DNA of 64,000 nucleotides from Eopsaltria australis (Eukaryota; Chordata; Aves; Passeriformes; Petroicidae). This document shows positions 1-12,400 of the stretch, in pieces (within the stretch, counting starts at the first letter, position 1; each line of letters opens with the position of its first letter). The notes beneath the pieces are model-generated. The model had not been told where the DNA came from, searched no databases, and saw nothing but the letters and a program-made list of their open reading frames with translations. The stretch covers positions 496,001 through 560,000 of the forward strand of contig JAVTVJ010000863.1 of the NCBI GenBank assembly GCA_034509425.1, written 5' to 3'. The translations under genes were made by a program, and so were the position numbers.

Positions 1-212
1 GAGCAGTCTCAGTCTCTGTCTGTAGAATAAAGGACCTTGCAACACCACAGTCTCATCTGAAGTCCATACCCCTGCATTGAATACTGCACCAGAGCAATAA
101 ATGCATTAAAACATCACCCCCTTCACCAAACCGGAGCACTTCCCCCAGACAGCCATGGCGTTTTCAGCAGCCAGCAAGGCCCTGTCCACGACGTGACAGC
201 CCCAGGACTGAC
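1..212 (-). other. ATP9A: ATP9A intron 14 (partial)
   Basis: From the GTCAGT donor of exon 14 to the window edge. No exon is visible. Confidence 0.9.
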
Positions 213-425
213 CTCGTCGGGGCTGGAGGCCTGGTACACCCTGCAGGAGTCCTCGTAGTGGCGCTCGGCCTCGGCCTGGTCGGTGACGCCGTTGGACTCG
301 TAGACGGGGGTGACGTTGTGGCACAGCGCGATGGCCTTCACGGCCTCGTGCACGCGGCTGCTCATCGTGCGCCGCACCTTGGTGGCCAGAGACAGCCCCT
401 TCACGGCCGGCGGCTCCTGCGGCTG
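213..425 (-). CDS. ATP9A: ATP9A exon 14 (residues 432-502)
   Basis: Acceptor CCCAG before 425 and donor GTCAGT after 213; 71 whole codons, phase 0 to 0. It begins [10 protein letters not shown], contains [20 protein letters not shown] and ends YQASSPDE, the first part of the nucleotide-binding domain. The human next residues (VALVQW) are absent, so exon 15 is off the window. The acceptor has a second CAG three bases in (a NAGNAG site). The exon is notably GC-rich at third positions compared with exons 9-12. Confidence 0.95.
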
Positions 426-3400
426 CTGGGGGACAGGGGAAAGCAGAAAACAGGCTTGTTTTGGGGAATAAAGTGATGTTTAAGCGAGGTTTTTGCTGTT
501 GAAGCGGCTGGGCAGACCCGCGTCCCCAGAAAGCAGCCACGATCTCCCCACACCTTCACTCAGGCCACCCCTTGGATCACCCCAGTGCAACTCGGCTCCT
601 TTAGCATTGTTCCTAAGATTTTGGCTTTTATATTTTTCAAGTCCTACTCTGCATTAGTGTGTAGCTCTGAACTCCACATAAAGTGCAGTTAAAGTGAAGT
701 GCAATCTTCACATTTTGGTCAGACAAAACAATTCCCTCTGGGCCAGTGATCCAAGGACACCCTGCAGCCTCAGGCCCTGAAAAGCATAAACAAAAGTGAA
801 TTGGGATCACCCCAGTGCAACCCAGCTCCTTTAGCATTGCTCCTTTGATGTCTTAAGATTTTGGCTTTTATATTTTTCAAACCCTGTACTGCATTAGTGT
901 CTTCACATTTTGGTCAGACAAAACAACCCCTCTGGGACCTGTGATCCAAGGACACCCTGCAGCCTGAGGCCCCAAAAAGCATAAACAAAAGTGAATTGGG
1001 GGGAGCAAACTGGGGGAATGTGATTTCATTACCTGCAGCTGTAATTGGAGAATTAATCCCTGATATGCAAATAGACCAAACTTATCTCTGTCTGAAAAAT
1101 TCGTGCCCATTGTCCATCTTGGGTGTAGCCTCTGAGAGGCTCCTGCACTGCCCAAGGTGCATCTATTGAAGGCCATTAACAAATAACTACTTTATCCTCT
1201 TAAGTCTGTCTAGCCTCTGTTCTAGGTACCCATTCTAAGGCATCACTGAAGGGCCCCAAAAGATTCCCCTAAGTTCTGGGACAGTACACCAAGAAAAAGC
1301 CCCTTTGCTGCAGATCCACCAACCCCAAAAGACTCAGAGAAACCATTTTTTCACTCCACAAAAGACCAGTGGCTTGGAAAATTTAGAGTCACTTGGGTTT
1401 CTCGTGCAAGAGAATATAATTGGTGAAAACACAAAACAGATGACTTGTATGGAGCTAGAAAATCTTAATTACATTCATTTAATTTTTAATACTATTTTTA
1501 GTATCAGAATGGGAGTCTTCAGATAATTGCACAATTACTAAATTATCCCAGTTGAAGAAGGGACACACAGTGACCCAGTTTCCTGCTCTGTTAACCTTTA
1601 GTGTCAAGAGGACAAAAGTTTCACTTCCAGGTCAAAGGCCACAACATGGTAAAAATAAGAACAAAGAATAAGAACTACAGTTCAAAATGAATCATTGCCA
1701 GCAAATGCTTCTCATTATAAGGAATCTCACTTGGTAATTATGAAAGTTTTATGAGACATATCCATTACCAGGGTAATTCCACATGTTATTTTCCATACTA
1801 GTGATTAGGACCTATAAGATCTTCAAATTTAATAGCACTGCTCGTCAGGGCTGCTGCCAAAATCCAGCAGCAAACCCTCAGCTGAAGAGCACTCACTGGA
1901 CTAGTCAGTCACCCAAATGTTCCTGACAAATACTGGATACTTTGGCAAATGATTAACCAGCAGTCAAGTTTCCTCTAGAGATTCAGTATAAAATGAAATA
2001 AAGCTGAAGTTTGGGGGTTTGTGATTTGGGGGGTTTTTGTTAGTACAGTTCAGTCACTTAAGGGTCTCAACACCAAGAGAAGAACCAAATGCTAGGAAGG
2101 GGAAAGGAAAGAGACACCTGAATATCTAAATAAATATTATTTTAGACCCAGACCACAGCAACTAGGCACAGGCACAAACTCACACCTGCATGTGATGTGA
2201 AGCAACCCCCAGAACGTAACGAGCAATCACCACATCATTCATGCATTAAACATCCTTCACACTTTCTCAAAAGTAGCTCATAAGCAGACCCCTACCCCAT
2301 TAATTCCTCATTAACCCAGTGATGTGGAAAGCCTTGGGGAGCAGGGAGTCAGGGGATGCAGTTACCTGTACCTGTGTGTAAATGCTGAATATGTGGCTCT
2401 GCACCTCATCCATGGAGTCCAGGCCGTACGCCACCGTTCCCAGGTGGAGTCTCTTGAAAACCATCTCATTCTGGGTGAGAGTCCCTGGGAAAAGCAGCAC
2501 CATGGAGTGGGAACAGCACCCCCATTCCCCAGCACACCTCCTGTCCTTGCTGTGCCTCAAACAGAGAAACCTGGATCTGGGCCAGCAGCTGAACTGGTCA
2601 CTGCACCACGGCCAAGGCTGGCAAAAAACCAGCATTAACAAAGCTGAGGGATGATTCTCCTGGGAAGTGGGGTGTGTAAATAAGGATGAGATTCACCCCA
2701 TGGTCAATGCCAGCAGGAGCTGCAAGCACAGTTCTGGTCCCACTGGAAAAAAACACCTGGAAACTACTTCAGTGGGACCAGGATTTTATGTCAGACCAAG
2801 CTTTTCATTACAGCTCAGGTCTTCAATTCAGGCTCAGCTTCAAAAGTGTAATGACAGCAGCAGACAGTTTCTGCCTACATATGTAAGTTATATTAACCTG
2901 GCTCTGAAAACTAGCTCTAAAAAATTGATTTTAATTTTATTTTTACCCTCAGCTTTTGTTTTAATAGTGTGCTCTAAGTATTCCTTCAAATAGTATAATA
3001 TTCCTGCCCTACTTCACTTATGGCACATTCAGAAGAAAAAAAAGCAGAACTTTTTTTCAAAAAGTGATTAAACCATATTGTCAAAATGACAGGACATGCA
3101 TACTCCTCCTTCCAGGCCAAAGAAATCTCACATTATCCTCTTTTCCTGGCCAGAAACATAACAAAATCCAACAAGAAACATACCATGAGTCACAACTGTA
3201 TTTTCTGCACCAATACCTGTTTTATCTGTAAGCAAATAGGAAATCCTCCCCAGCTGCTCAGGGATGGTGCTGGACCGAACCACGGTGCCAGGGATTTTGG
3301 AATCTCTGCGGATCACCCAGCTGTACACAATCTTCCCCATGTCCAGATTCACACGTAAACTGCACAGCAGGAAAGGGAAAAAGGGAAACAAAAGTTATCA

Positions 3401-6400
3401 CCAGGTGAGCTTTGGAAAAAGTCCTTGTGAACTGCCACAGTGCAATGAAAGGACACGAGTTCCACAGTGAATCTGAGGTGCCAAAGGGGGGTTTCAGGAG
3501 AAGTTTATTCGAAGTCAGTGCTCTGGTGGCAAATGTAATTACACTGTGATTGAAAGACAGATGAGAAAATTACAGAGAGGAGAGCAGGTGTGATTTGAGG
3601 GGAAGGTGGGCACACAGTAAGGACAGTGATGGATACACAGAGAGCAGATTAAAAATGGAACTGAAATGAATCCCAGTCCTGCACCCAAAGGAAGTTACTA
3701 ATCTACTTACTAATACAGTACAATTTAGTATTAAAGTTTCATTCTCTCTAAATACATTCCCCTACATGCTGTATAAATAACCCTCCTTTCCCATCTTTTG
3801 CTGTTTTTATCACAGTAACCAGGCAGTCCAAACACTGAGAGAAGTGCCTTTAAATGCCTAATCTACAGCCTGAGCCAGTGAACGGGGGAATAAATTGAAC
3901 AAATTCAGCAGAAACAACAAAGCAACTCTTATGTTTGAACAGTAGCTTAGTTTCTACTTCTAGACCTGCTTAGCTGTGAAATGAGGAGCAGACAAGAGTT
4001 CAAGTGCCTGTCTGGGCTGGCAGCATGAGGAACACACCGAGCAGGGAGTGTTTTGCTGGGAAGCACGGACAGCTGTGCCCTTACCTGATGGGAATGATGT
4101 TTGAGAAGAGCAGCAGGAACCTGATGATCTGCAGGTACCAACGGCCTGCAAAGTGCTGAAGGGCCACCATGACCAGGGACACCACCACCAGAGCCCCAAA
4201 CAGGATCTTGGTGAGACAGTTCACCTCCAAATCAAAGAGACCAATCTGGAACAGCAGGAGAGAGATTTCAGGCACACACAGGAAGATGTCAGCTCAGTGC
4301 AATATTCACAAAGGAAATGAGCTACCAATTCCACCCAAAGAGCCTTCCCCACCAGTCACCTTCTCTTCTTTGAAAACACTACAAACATATTTAAATTTAT
4401 AAACAATACCCTTGCCAGCTTATGAACTGGGATTTCCATCCCTCAGGAGCTCAGCAGAGCATGCAGAGGTGTGAGAGGACTCACGCTGCCAAAGCTGCAG
4501 CCTGTGCAAACATCCCTGCACCATGTCTCAGCTCTGCTAGAACAGAAAAATAAAGCAAAAGAAGCTTTTCTATTCTAACTGGGACTGTCTCATTATATAT
4601 AAAGCAATGGTTTTGACATTCTTAATAAAGTGAGAAGACACATGTATCATAGGATCAAAAAAATCAGGAGAAATAGGTTCTGTTATGGTAACTATCAATT
4701 CACAGGCTGGCAAATATGAATTATTCCTATGAGGTTGTCTCTGTGGTGTGCACATAGAGCATTTGGAAGGCTCTTCTTCTAAAAATGATCCATTTCTGAC
4801 CCTTTTTATTCACTATAAGCCTGTTCCTTCACCATACCTTACTTCTGGGGTTGGATGTATTCATCACGCTGCGCAGTTCCCTGCCGGTGTAGAGGACAAC
4901 TCCCACCACAGTACCTAAACACAAAGGTGTTCTCTATAAAAACACTGGCCAGGTGGAAAGGAGTTTTAGCAGGCTAATTTCAGAAGCACCCAGAAATTCA
5001 CAAAGCTGGTATCTGCAACACAACACCTCTGAAAACACAGACTGGAACAGGAAACATCCTCCCAGGCGTTAATTCAGCCACAGGGTTGGCTTGATGCAGC
5101 ACCACAGACACCACCAGCTCATGGGAAGAGCAGCCAGCTCTGCTCTGCTTTCCCTGACCCCCTTTTGATGCACTTGTCCCTCCACACTATAAATAAAAGT
5201 TGGTAGGGATGGAGGATTGCTTGGATTTCCTCCCATCACCAGGAATCTCACTTTGGTGTTACCTTACACCAAACCCTGATCCTTCATTGTGTGCCAAAAT
5301 GGAACCAGCTCTGGGCTATGGTTAGTTATTGGTAAAGGTTGATACAATCAGAGCAAATCCAATGAATTGCAGAGCTCAAAGACAGAAATACCTTATTTTA
5401 AAATCTCCAATTTACTTTCAGTGCTTATCTAAATACTGTTCCTACCACCAAGTGAATCATACCAACTCCCACCTTCCTGGAACAGATGGAGCTGCTGGGA
5501 GCCCATCAGTGGATTTGAGTGCTCTGTCCCACAGTTGCTAAAGAGCTGAGAGCAACAAAGTTCTCCATTTTGTTCTTGCAGAAACATCATTCAGTTTAGC
5601 ACCATAAATTACTGGATTTTTACAGGTTTTCTTTCAAAGACTCTGCAAAGAGGCATGAAGAAAAGCTATCTCCCATCAACAGTGTAAAAGCTGCTATTGC
5701 CAAGTGTGAGGAGTCTGTAAAAATGGAGAAAATCAACTCTAAAAAAGCACTACTGCCAATACATTGCTACTTTACACTCTACTATTCCCCTGCTCTCATT
5801 AATTATCAAAGTTTCCACAAGCTGTGACTTATTTTTAAATAAGACTGATTCAAGAGAGGTGGTTTCTAAAAATATGCTGAGGAACATTCCTTTAAAAAAA
5901 CCACCCCCAAAAACAAACAACAAATCGCAGAGCCAGATGGCAGGTGGTGGTAAGATCATCACAATTCAGATCAGCAGATGGCACAGCTACTCCAAATCCA
6001 CTGCAAACAGTCAGAGTCAGACCCAGCCCTGCTGCAGCAGATGGAGAAAGACACATTGCTCTGCTTCATCTTACAGGGGCTGCCCCAGTGACATGGCACC
6101 ACAACCCCACAGCCTCCACTCACAGGAAAAGAAAAATAATATCCACATTTTCTCCTAACAGAAATAAGCTACAACGTGCTATTTGTTATTGCCACAGGAG
6201 AAACAAAACTGAGTATTGTATGGATAAGTCAGTCAAAATGAGAGGAAGCACCTGCCAGGACTAGAAAAAGCTTGAAGACACATTGATCTGTAAAAAGAAG
6301 TGTTTCTGGTAGGTTTATGGCCATTTCAAACAGACTTAATTGCATAAACCCTTTGAAATTGTATTTGCAGATGCACTGTTAAGTGTCTCCATTTGACAAC

Positions 6401-9400
6401 TTTAACTCCAGAACTGGACTCCAGAATTCCAATCTCCTCCAGCACTGCCCAGCAAACTCTGCAAACACACTGGGCAGGAGAGGAACAAGGCTTTTACTTT
6501 GACAAGCCTCTACAAGGGGGCATTGATTAATCTCAGGCCTTGGCAGTTTATCGCATATACGAGTCAAAATCTGTCAAAGACTTGATTTTTTTTTCCTTTT
6601 TAAGAGTCTATAGGACAAACTCAATGGAAGCACTTACCTGGAAATCTTTCATCTTAGCTTGTGTTCCCAGAATCCATTTGACACCATTTCTGTTACAGAT
6701 TAGGATGTCAATGTGCACAGCAATTAAGTGCTATTCTGCTCCTAGATGCTAAAGAAGGGCCCCAAAGGCCACTCCACTTCTTTCTCATCTAGGAATGTCC
6801 AAAAGGCAATTAGATGTCAGCTCAGCTCCCCAGAGGTGTCAGGACAAGGGGGAACCTCATTCCAACTGCTAATTTCTCCAACTGACAGAATTATTATTCC
6901 ATCACAGAAATACCTTTAAAAATTGTTAACATATTCCCTTAAAAACAGTTTTACACGGGTCTCCACCTTACCTGATGCAATCACTGTGCTGGCCCACAGG
7001 GTGTTTTCTATGCTTAAACTTTCATTTACTGGAGGGTCACTGTCCTCCTACAACGGGATAAAGAGGAAAATAAACAAACTTGTCAGTAATGCAAAAGAGC
7101 AGAGGATGAGAAGAGTCCCACAGAGCTGTTTGGAGAGGGCTGCTGGGGGAGTTAGCAGAGGGATTTTTGACAGGATGGAGAATTTTCACAAACCCTGGTG
7201 CATCTCTGGTTGATTTCAAGCCTGTGCCAGCACACTCACCCTGGTGAAGGTCCCCACGAAGTTGTGTATGTCAATGTTGGGTTCTTCTGCGTAGACGTAC
7301 GAGCGGGTTTGCAGCAGGTCCTATCAAACAGAGAGAGAGTCAGGCACATCTTAAGAATGGACAAAAGTTTTGCCAGAAAGCTTCACCAAGTTACTTAGAA
7401 TTATTTGGAATTGACTCTTCTTGATATCTACAACAGATAGATCTCTACTGCTACCTGGGGCAGCAGTGCACTGAGGGGGATTTCCTGGGGTGACCCCTGA
7501 GAGACTCCTGGGACTTGCAAGGTGTCTGTGCCCCAGAAAAGAAACTGCAGCCTGAGAACAGGGCTGCAGCACCCACACACATTGAGATAAAGCACACCCT
7601 CAGTTCCCCAGCCCAGGATGTGCAGCAGGAGCTCACAGAGGCCGTGGGCAGGCGCTGGGTGCAGGTGACGGGCAGCCGCAGCTTCCAGTCCGTCTCGCCG
7701 TCCAGCTGGTCCGTGCGGAGGAAGCAGGAGCCTGGGGATGGCAACAGCAGTCAGGGACCCTGCCACCTCTGTCCCAGGCACAGCTACACATGACTCCTGG
7801 GATGGCTTCCCCTCTAGGATATTCACATCCTTCTTTCTCTGTCTGATTTACGTTTGTTAATAACGGAAGGATGATATTCCTGCACCACATTTCTTCCCTT
7901 CCACTAGGTCAGAATTCTCTGTGCTATGCTTCATAAGACACTTGAAATGTTCCCATTAATCTGTCTTCTAATCCTTCTGATCAAATATTCTCTTATCCCA
8001 CATTTAACAAAACAAACCTGAACAGCAAGTAAAATGATTTATATCTAAAATGCAACCAGATTCATTTACCCTGGACTCAACCTTCTGTATTTTTTGATTA
8101 GCAAACAAAACCAGAGTGCAACATCCCGAAAAGTGGTGGTCCATAAAACCACTTGAGCTCACTCTCCCTCTAAAATTTTACTATTATCTATTTCTTTCAC
8201 ATTTCCAAAAGATAATTTTCTCCAAACAACCAGTGAAAGGTTAATGGCTATTTTGACAATTGGTTCCAGATGTTTACCATTCTTCTCCGACGTCCTCAGG
8301 AAGATCATGTCAGCAGGGACCCTCTGGTTCTGGGAGGAGAAGAAAGGCCATTATTGTGCACCCAGCCCTGCACGCGTGTGCAGCGCCTGCCCAGCCCCAG
8401 CGAGAGCAGCCAGGGCACAAAGAGGATTCCTTTGTCAGCCTGGAGCTGGGGATTCAGTTTGCTTTGAATCCTGGACTCGCTTCCCTGCAGAATTCCAAGC
8501 GCAGGATAATCACTGGTGCCAGCTCCCACTGACCAGACCCAAGGGTTAGGTTTACAAAAGGGCTGGAGAGTAATTCTAGAAGTACAAAGAAATCTTAAAC
8601 TAATGCTGGTTTCCTTTCAAGGAGTCCCATGTTAGCAGAAAGATTCTATCTGGAATCTGCAGCTACTAAGTTTCTCTTTTTGTACTGAATGTTTTCATAC
8701 TAATGGTTTTAGAGGTCACAGCTGCTTGCAGAGATTGTGTGGGAAAAACATAAAATCAGAAGATTTAAAAAAGCACATAAAAACGTGTACAAAGGGGGAA
8801 TACACCTGTATATACCAGTACCTACAAATGGATCGCTGGCTCTCCCAAAACTGCAATGTTTATACCCCAAGAAACACCTGGATGCTGCATTTGTATCAGG
8901 TATTTAACCTGTGGCCAACAGTCACAGAAAGGATAAGAAAGCTCTTTATCTTGCTGTAGTATAAGTAAAAAAATAGGTTCTGGGTGCATGCCCACAGGTT
9001 TACCCTCATTTGTAAGGATAATGATGTTATTGGTGGGGTGGGGGAACCCTGAAAAGTGATTAAATATTTTAACTTGTGTTCAACACCTGACGTTCTAAGC
9101 CTATTGTAAAATAAGAATCAATGCAAAAGATCTCATTTTCTATGGTCTTGCATAAATAAAAGTACTTTACACAGGAAAGATGAATATAAAGACAAACCTT
9201 TTCAACAATGATGAGGTCACCCACTTGTATGTTAGAGCTCTTCACCTTGACAGTCCCTGCAGAGGAGAGGTGTCAGTGTTAGAGCAGAGCAGGGCAGGGT
9301 TTGGGGTGCTGTGTGCTGCTCCCTCCCTCCCTCCCTTCCTTCCACTGCACTATGGGGGGAGGAAATGGGAAACGTTCCCACCACAGGAACTGGGCAATGC

Positions 9401-12400
9401 TGCCCTGTAAAGACTCCCTGAGCCCACTGCTCCCTCTAAGAGTTGTGCCTCCCAAAAAGGGCTGAAAGCCCCTCATGCAACAGCTCCAGACCGCAGCCCT
9501 GGATGCAGAAACCCAATGCCACTCCCTAGTGATAACTCTGAAACAACTCCATAAACTCCTTTTTGTACTGCTTAACTCACGAATTCAAGAATACTTTCAG
9601 CATCAGGCAGACAGAGCAAGAACAGAAAGTTACAGCAGGGAACCATCAAATCCAACTCCTTTTCCTTAGGTGCCTGGAAATGTAAAGCTCGACTCTCAAG
9701 CCAAGGCCTGGAAGCTGAAAGTACAATGGGCCCATCCAAAATCCAGGCTCATTTCCTCCCCTGCTGCAGCTCCAGGATCTGGCTCAGCTCTGCCACCTCT
9801 CCTTTGCCTCTGCTGGACTGAGCCCTGCAGAGAACAGGTCCCACAGAAAACATGTAAATATTTATTCCTGTGCAGCTGTCAAACATTTCCCAGTTGCTTT
9901 AAAACAGGGGATTAATTTAACAATTGGCTAGTAATTTCAAATCATTAGCCAGCTCTAGATTTGGCTTCTCAGCCTAACTAGTGATTTATAATCAGTTAAT
10001 TTGAACCCTGCCTCTATGTGTCTGTTATATTTCAACAAAAGCCTCTTTAATCTGCTGTGATTTGAGTGGAAGTGGGGGAGGCACGTGGAGCTCACCCTGG
10101 CACGGACAACACTCCTACTGTACCTCAAAATTCATGGGCTAACTGGCCAGATAGCAGCTCAGGGGGAAAGCAGGAGGGGGAAGGGAGGGGGAATAGAAAT
10201 TAGCACAAAGCACAAAGGTCACCGGGATTTTACTACTGGCAGTCCCTTCATTAGCATCCTTCTCAGGATATGCTTCAGTGTTTCTGCTCCAAATTAACAA
10301 TGAAAGCCATTCTGGGCTGGGGGCAGCCTGCTGCTTTGGTGACACACTGTGTGCTTAACAACATGCTTCATCACTGCTGCTAATAAATGCAGACTTCCTT
10401 GCATGCAGTAATTATTCCTACAAATTATAAGCAGTCATGGCCCATTTCACAAATATCTCATAGGTCTTTCATGGATTCTGGAGTTTGCCTCGTGAGGTTT
10501 GTTTTTTTTTTTTAGCTTTTATTTGTTAACAAAAAAAAAAAAAAAAAAAAGGTAAACAAAACGAATGCTGGGCTAAAGACATCTCTGCCGGGGCAGGAAG
10601 CAAACTGGGGATTAAGAGTCCATTACGCTGAGGCTTGAAAAGAAAAGCTGCACTCCAAGAGGATGAAAAAAAGCATCCCTGGCAGTCTTCTGTATGGGCT
10701 ATACAAAGTTAGGTACTATGACACTAAAAGGGTCTGACAGATAACATCTCTTCCTCCCCTTTTAATACGGTTATTCACAAAACAACAAAAAGTGCTTTTG
10801 AATATTCTCCCGTGCAAAGGAAGGGGGGGGAAGCCCCTGTGCTCTCCCCACACGGGCACAGCCATTCCTGACCCAACGTGCAAAAAAGCTGTGGATTTGT
10901 TTAGCCATGTTTTCTGTATTCTCTTTAAGATCACAAGGATTTATCTGGTGACTGTCAGCAGAAGCAGCGCTACCTGCAGGGCTCAGGCAAACTTACTTTT
11001 GTAAGGTTTTCCTTAATGAGGTAAAAAAATCATTCTGCAAAAGGAAAATTAATGCCTGGACAAAGCTGTAATGTGATGATTTCCTATCATTACCTACATA
11101 AAAGGCTTTTGGGATCATTTTTCTGCAAACAGTATCATCTGCTTTAAAATTCTTCCAATATGAGAAAACCCAAAGCAGCTGGAGCAGCTTTGTCTGTTCA
11201 GGAACCCTCCCCACCTCAGCTGTTTGAGGGTGAAACAAAGAGGGGACCTTGCCAACCAAGACACGTTTTTATAACTCCTGGATAAATGAGATGCCCTTTT
11301 TAGGTAGCTAATTCTGCTTTTGCAGCCTCCCTGGCCCCCGTGGGTGACATCTCTGCAGTGTGCACCACACGTCCTGCTCAGAAGGCCCAGGACCAGATGT
11401 TTCCTTTGACTCAGGACTCCCATAAAGCAACTTACTTGAATTAGTTTTATTTTGATCTTGGGAATTCTGTAATTCCCTTTTCTTTCTGTGGGGAAACTGC
11501 CACCTAAACATCAGATGTTCTCTCGTGCACTTTTAAAAGCAGCTAGTAGCACAGCTGCTCAATTTCCCAGCTCTGCTATTAAAGTATTTTTGTAATTCTA
11601 AACTCCCGTTTTTCTAAGTGCAACCAGAAATGCTGCCTCAAAATACACACAGGTTTATTTAGCATTTATATCGCTTTCAGTCTGCACTTTCTGAAGTTAA
11701 TCAGAATAGAAGTTGGTGTTTAACACTTTTTAAAAGGAACTAGTCTTGATCTCTTATTAAAAAAAAATCTATTGGGAAAATTTGTCTGGTATTTGTTTCA
11801 TTCTTTGCTGTATCCTGATTTATCTTTTTTAAAGACAAGAAAGTAAACATAATCAAATGCAAACAGCTTGTTCCAATTTAAGCTATGGTCTGCCAAAGTA
11901 TCACCAAATCTGCAGCATGATAGATGTACCAAAAGGAGATTATTTGAAGTAATAAATATATTAACCAGAAGAAATTAACCTTTTTTTACCCTGTGAGCAC
12001 TTAAGTCAAAATTTCACAACAGATCTGCAAAGCTGCACTGAGGTACAGATCCAAAAGCTTAATTTGGAATTACAGATGAAGCCAGAGGTTTACTAAAACA
12101 AGTTAAATGCATCCAATAAATAAAAAAAGAAGGGGGGGAGGGCTAGTTTGATATGCTTCACCAAACTTTTGGCTTTTGTAGCTTTATGCTGTGGAGCAGG
12201 ACTCACAGAGTTTGGGAAAATATTGTTTTTTATGGCTGGTAAATGCCAATGATCTGTATCTTAAGCAGCACCCCTCAGTAGGAGGTCCCTTGCCACTTTT
12301 CTGTGGAGTTTCTCTCTATTATGCAGTGTTACCCAGGGAGGGGGGCTGCCAGAGAAGAAAAACAAGCCAGGAATTTGCAAGCACAGTTCGAGCTCTCCAT

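Larger units (their letters stand above)
7321..9197 (-). other. ATP9A: ATP9A introns 7, 6 and 5
   Basis: Introns 7 (7321-7636), 6 (7732-8277) and 5 (8330-9197), interrupted by exons 7 and 6. No other feature seen. Confidence 0.85.
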
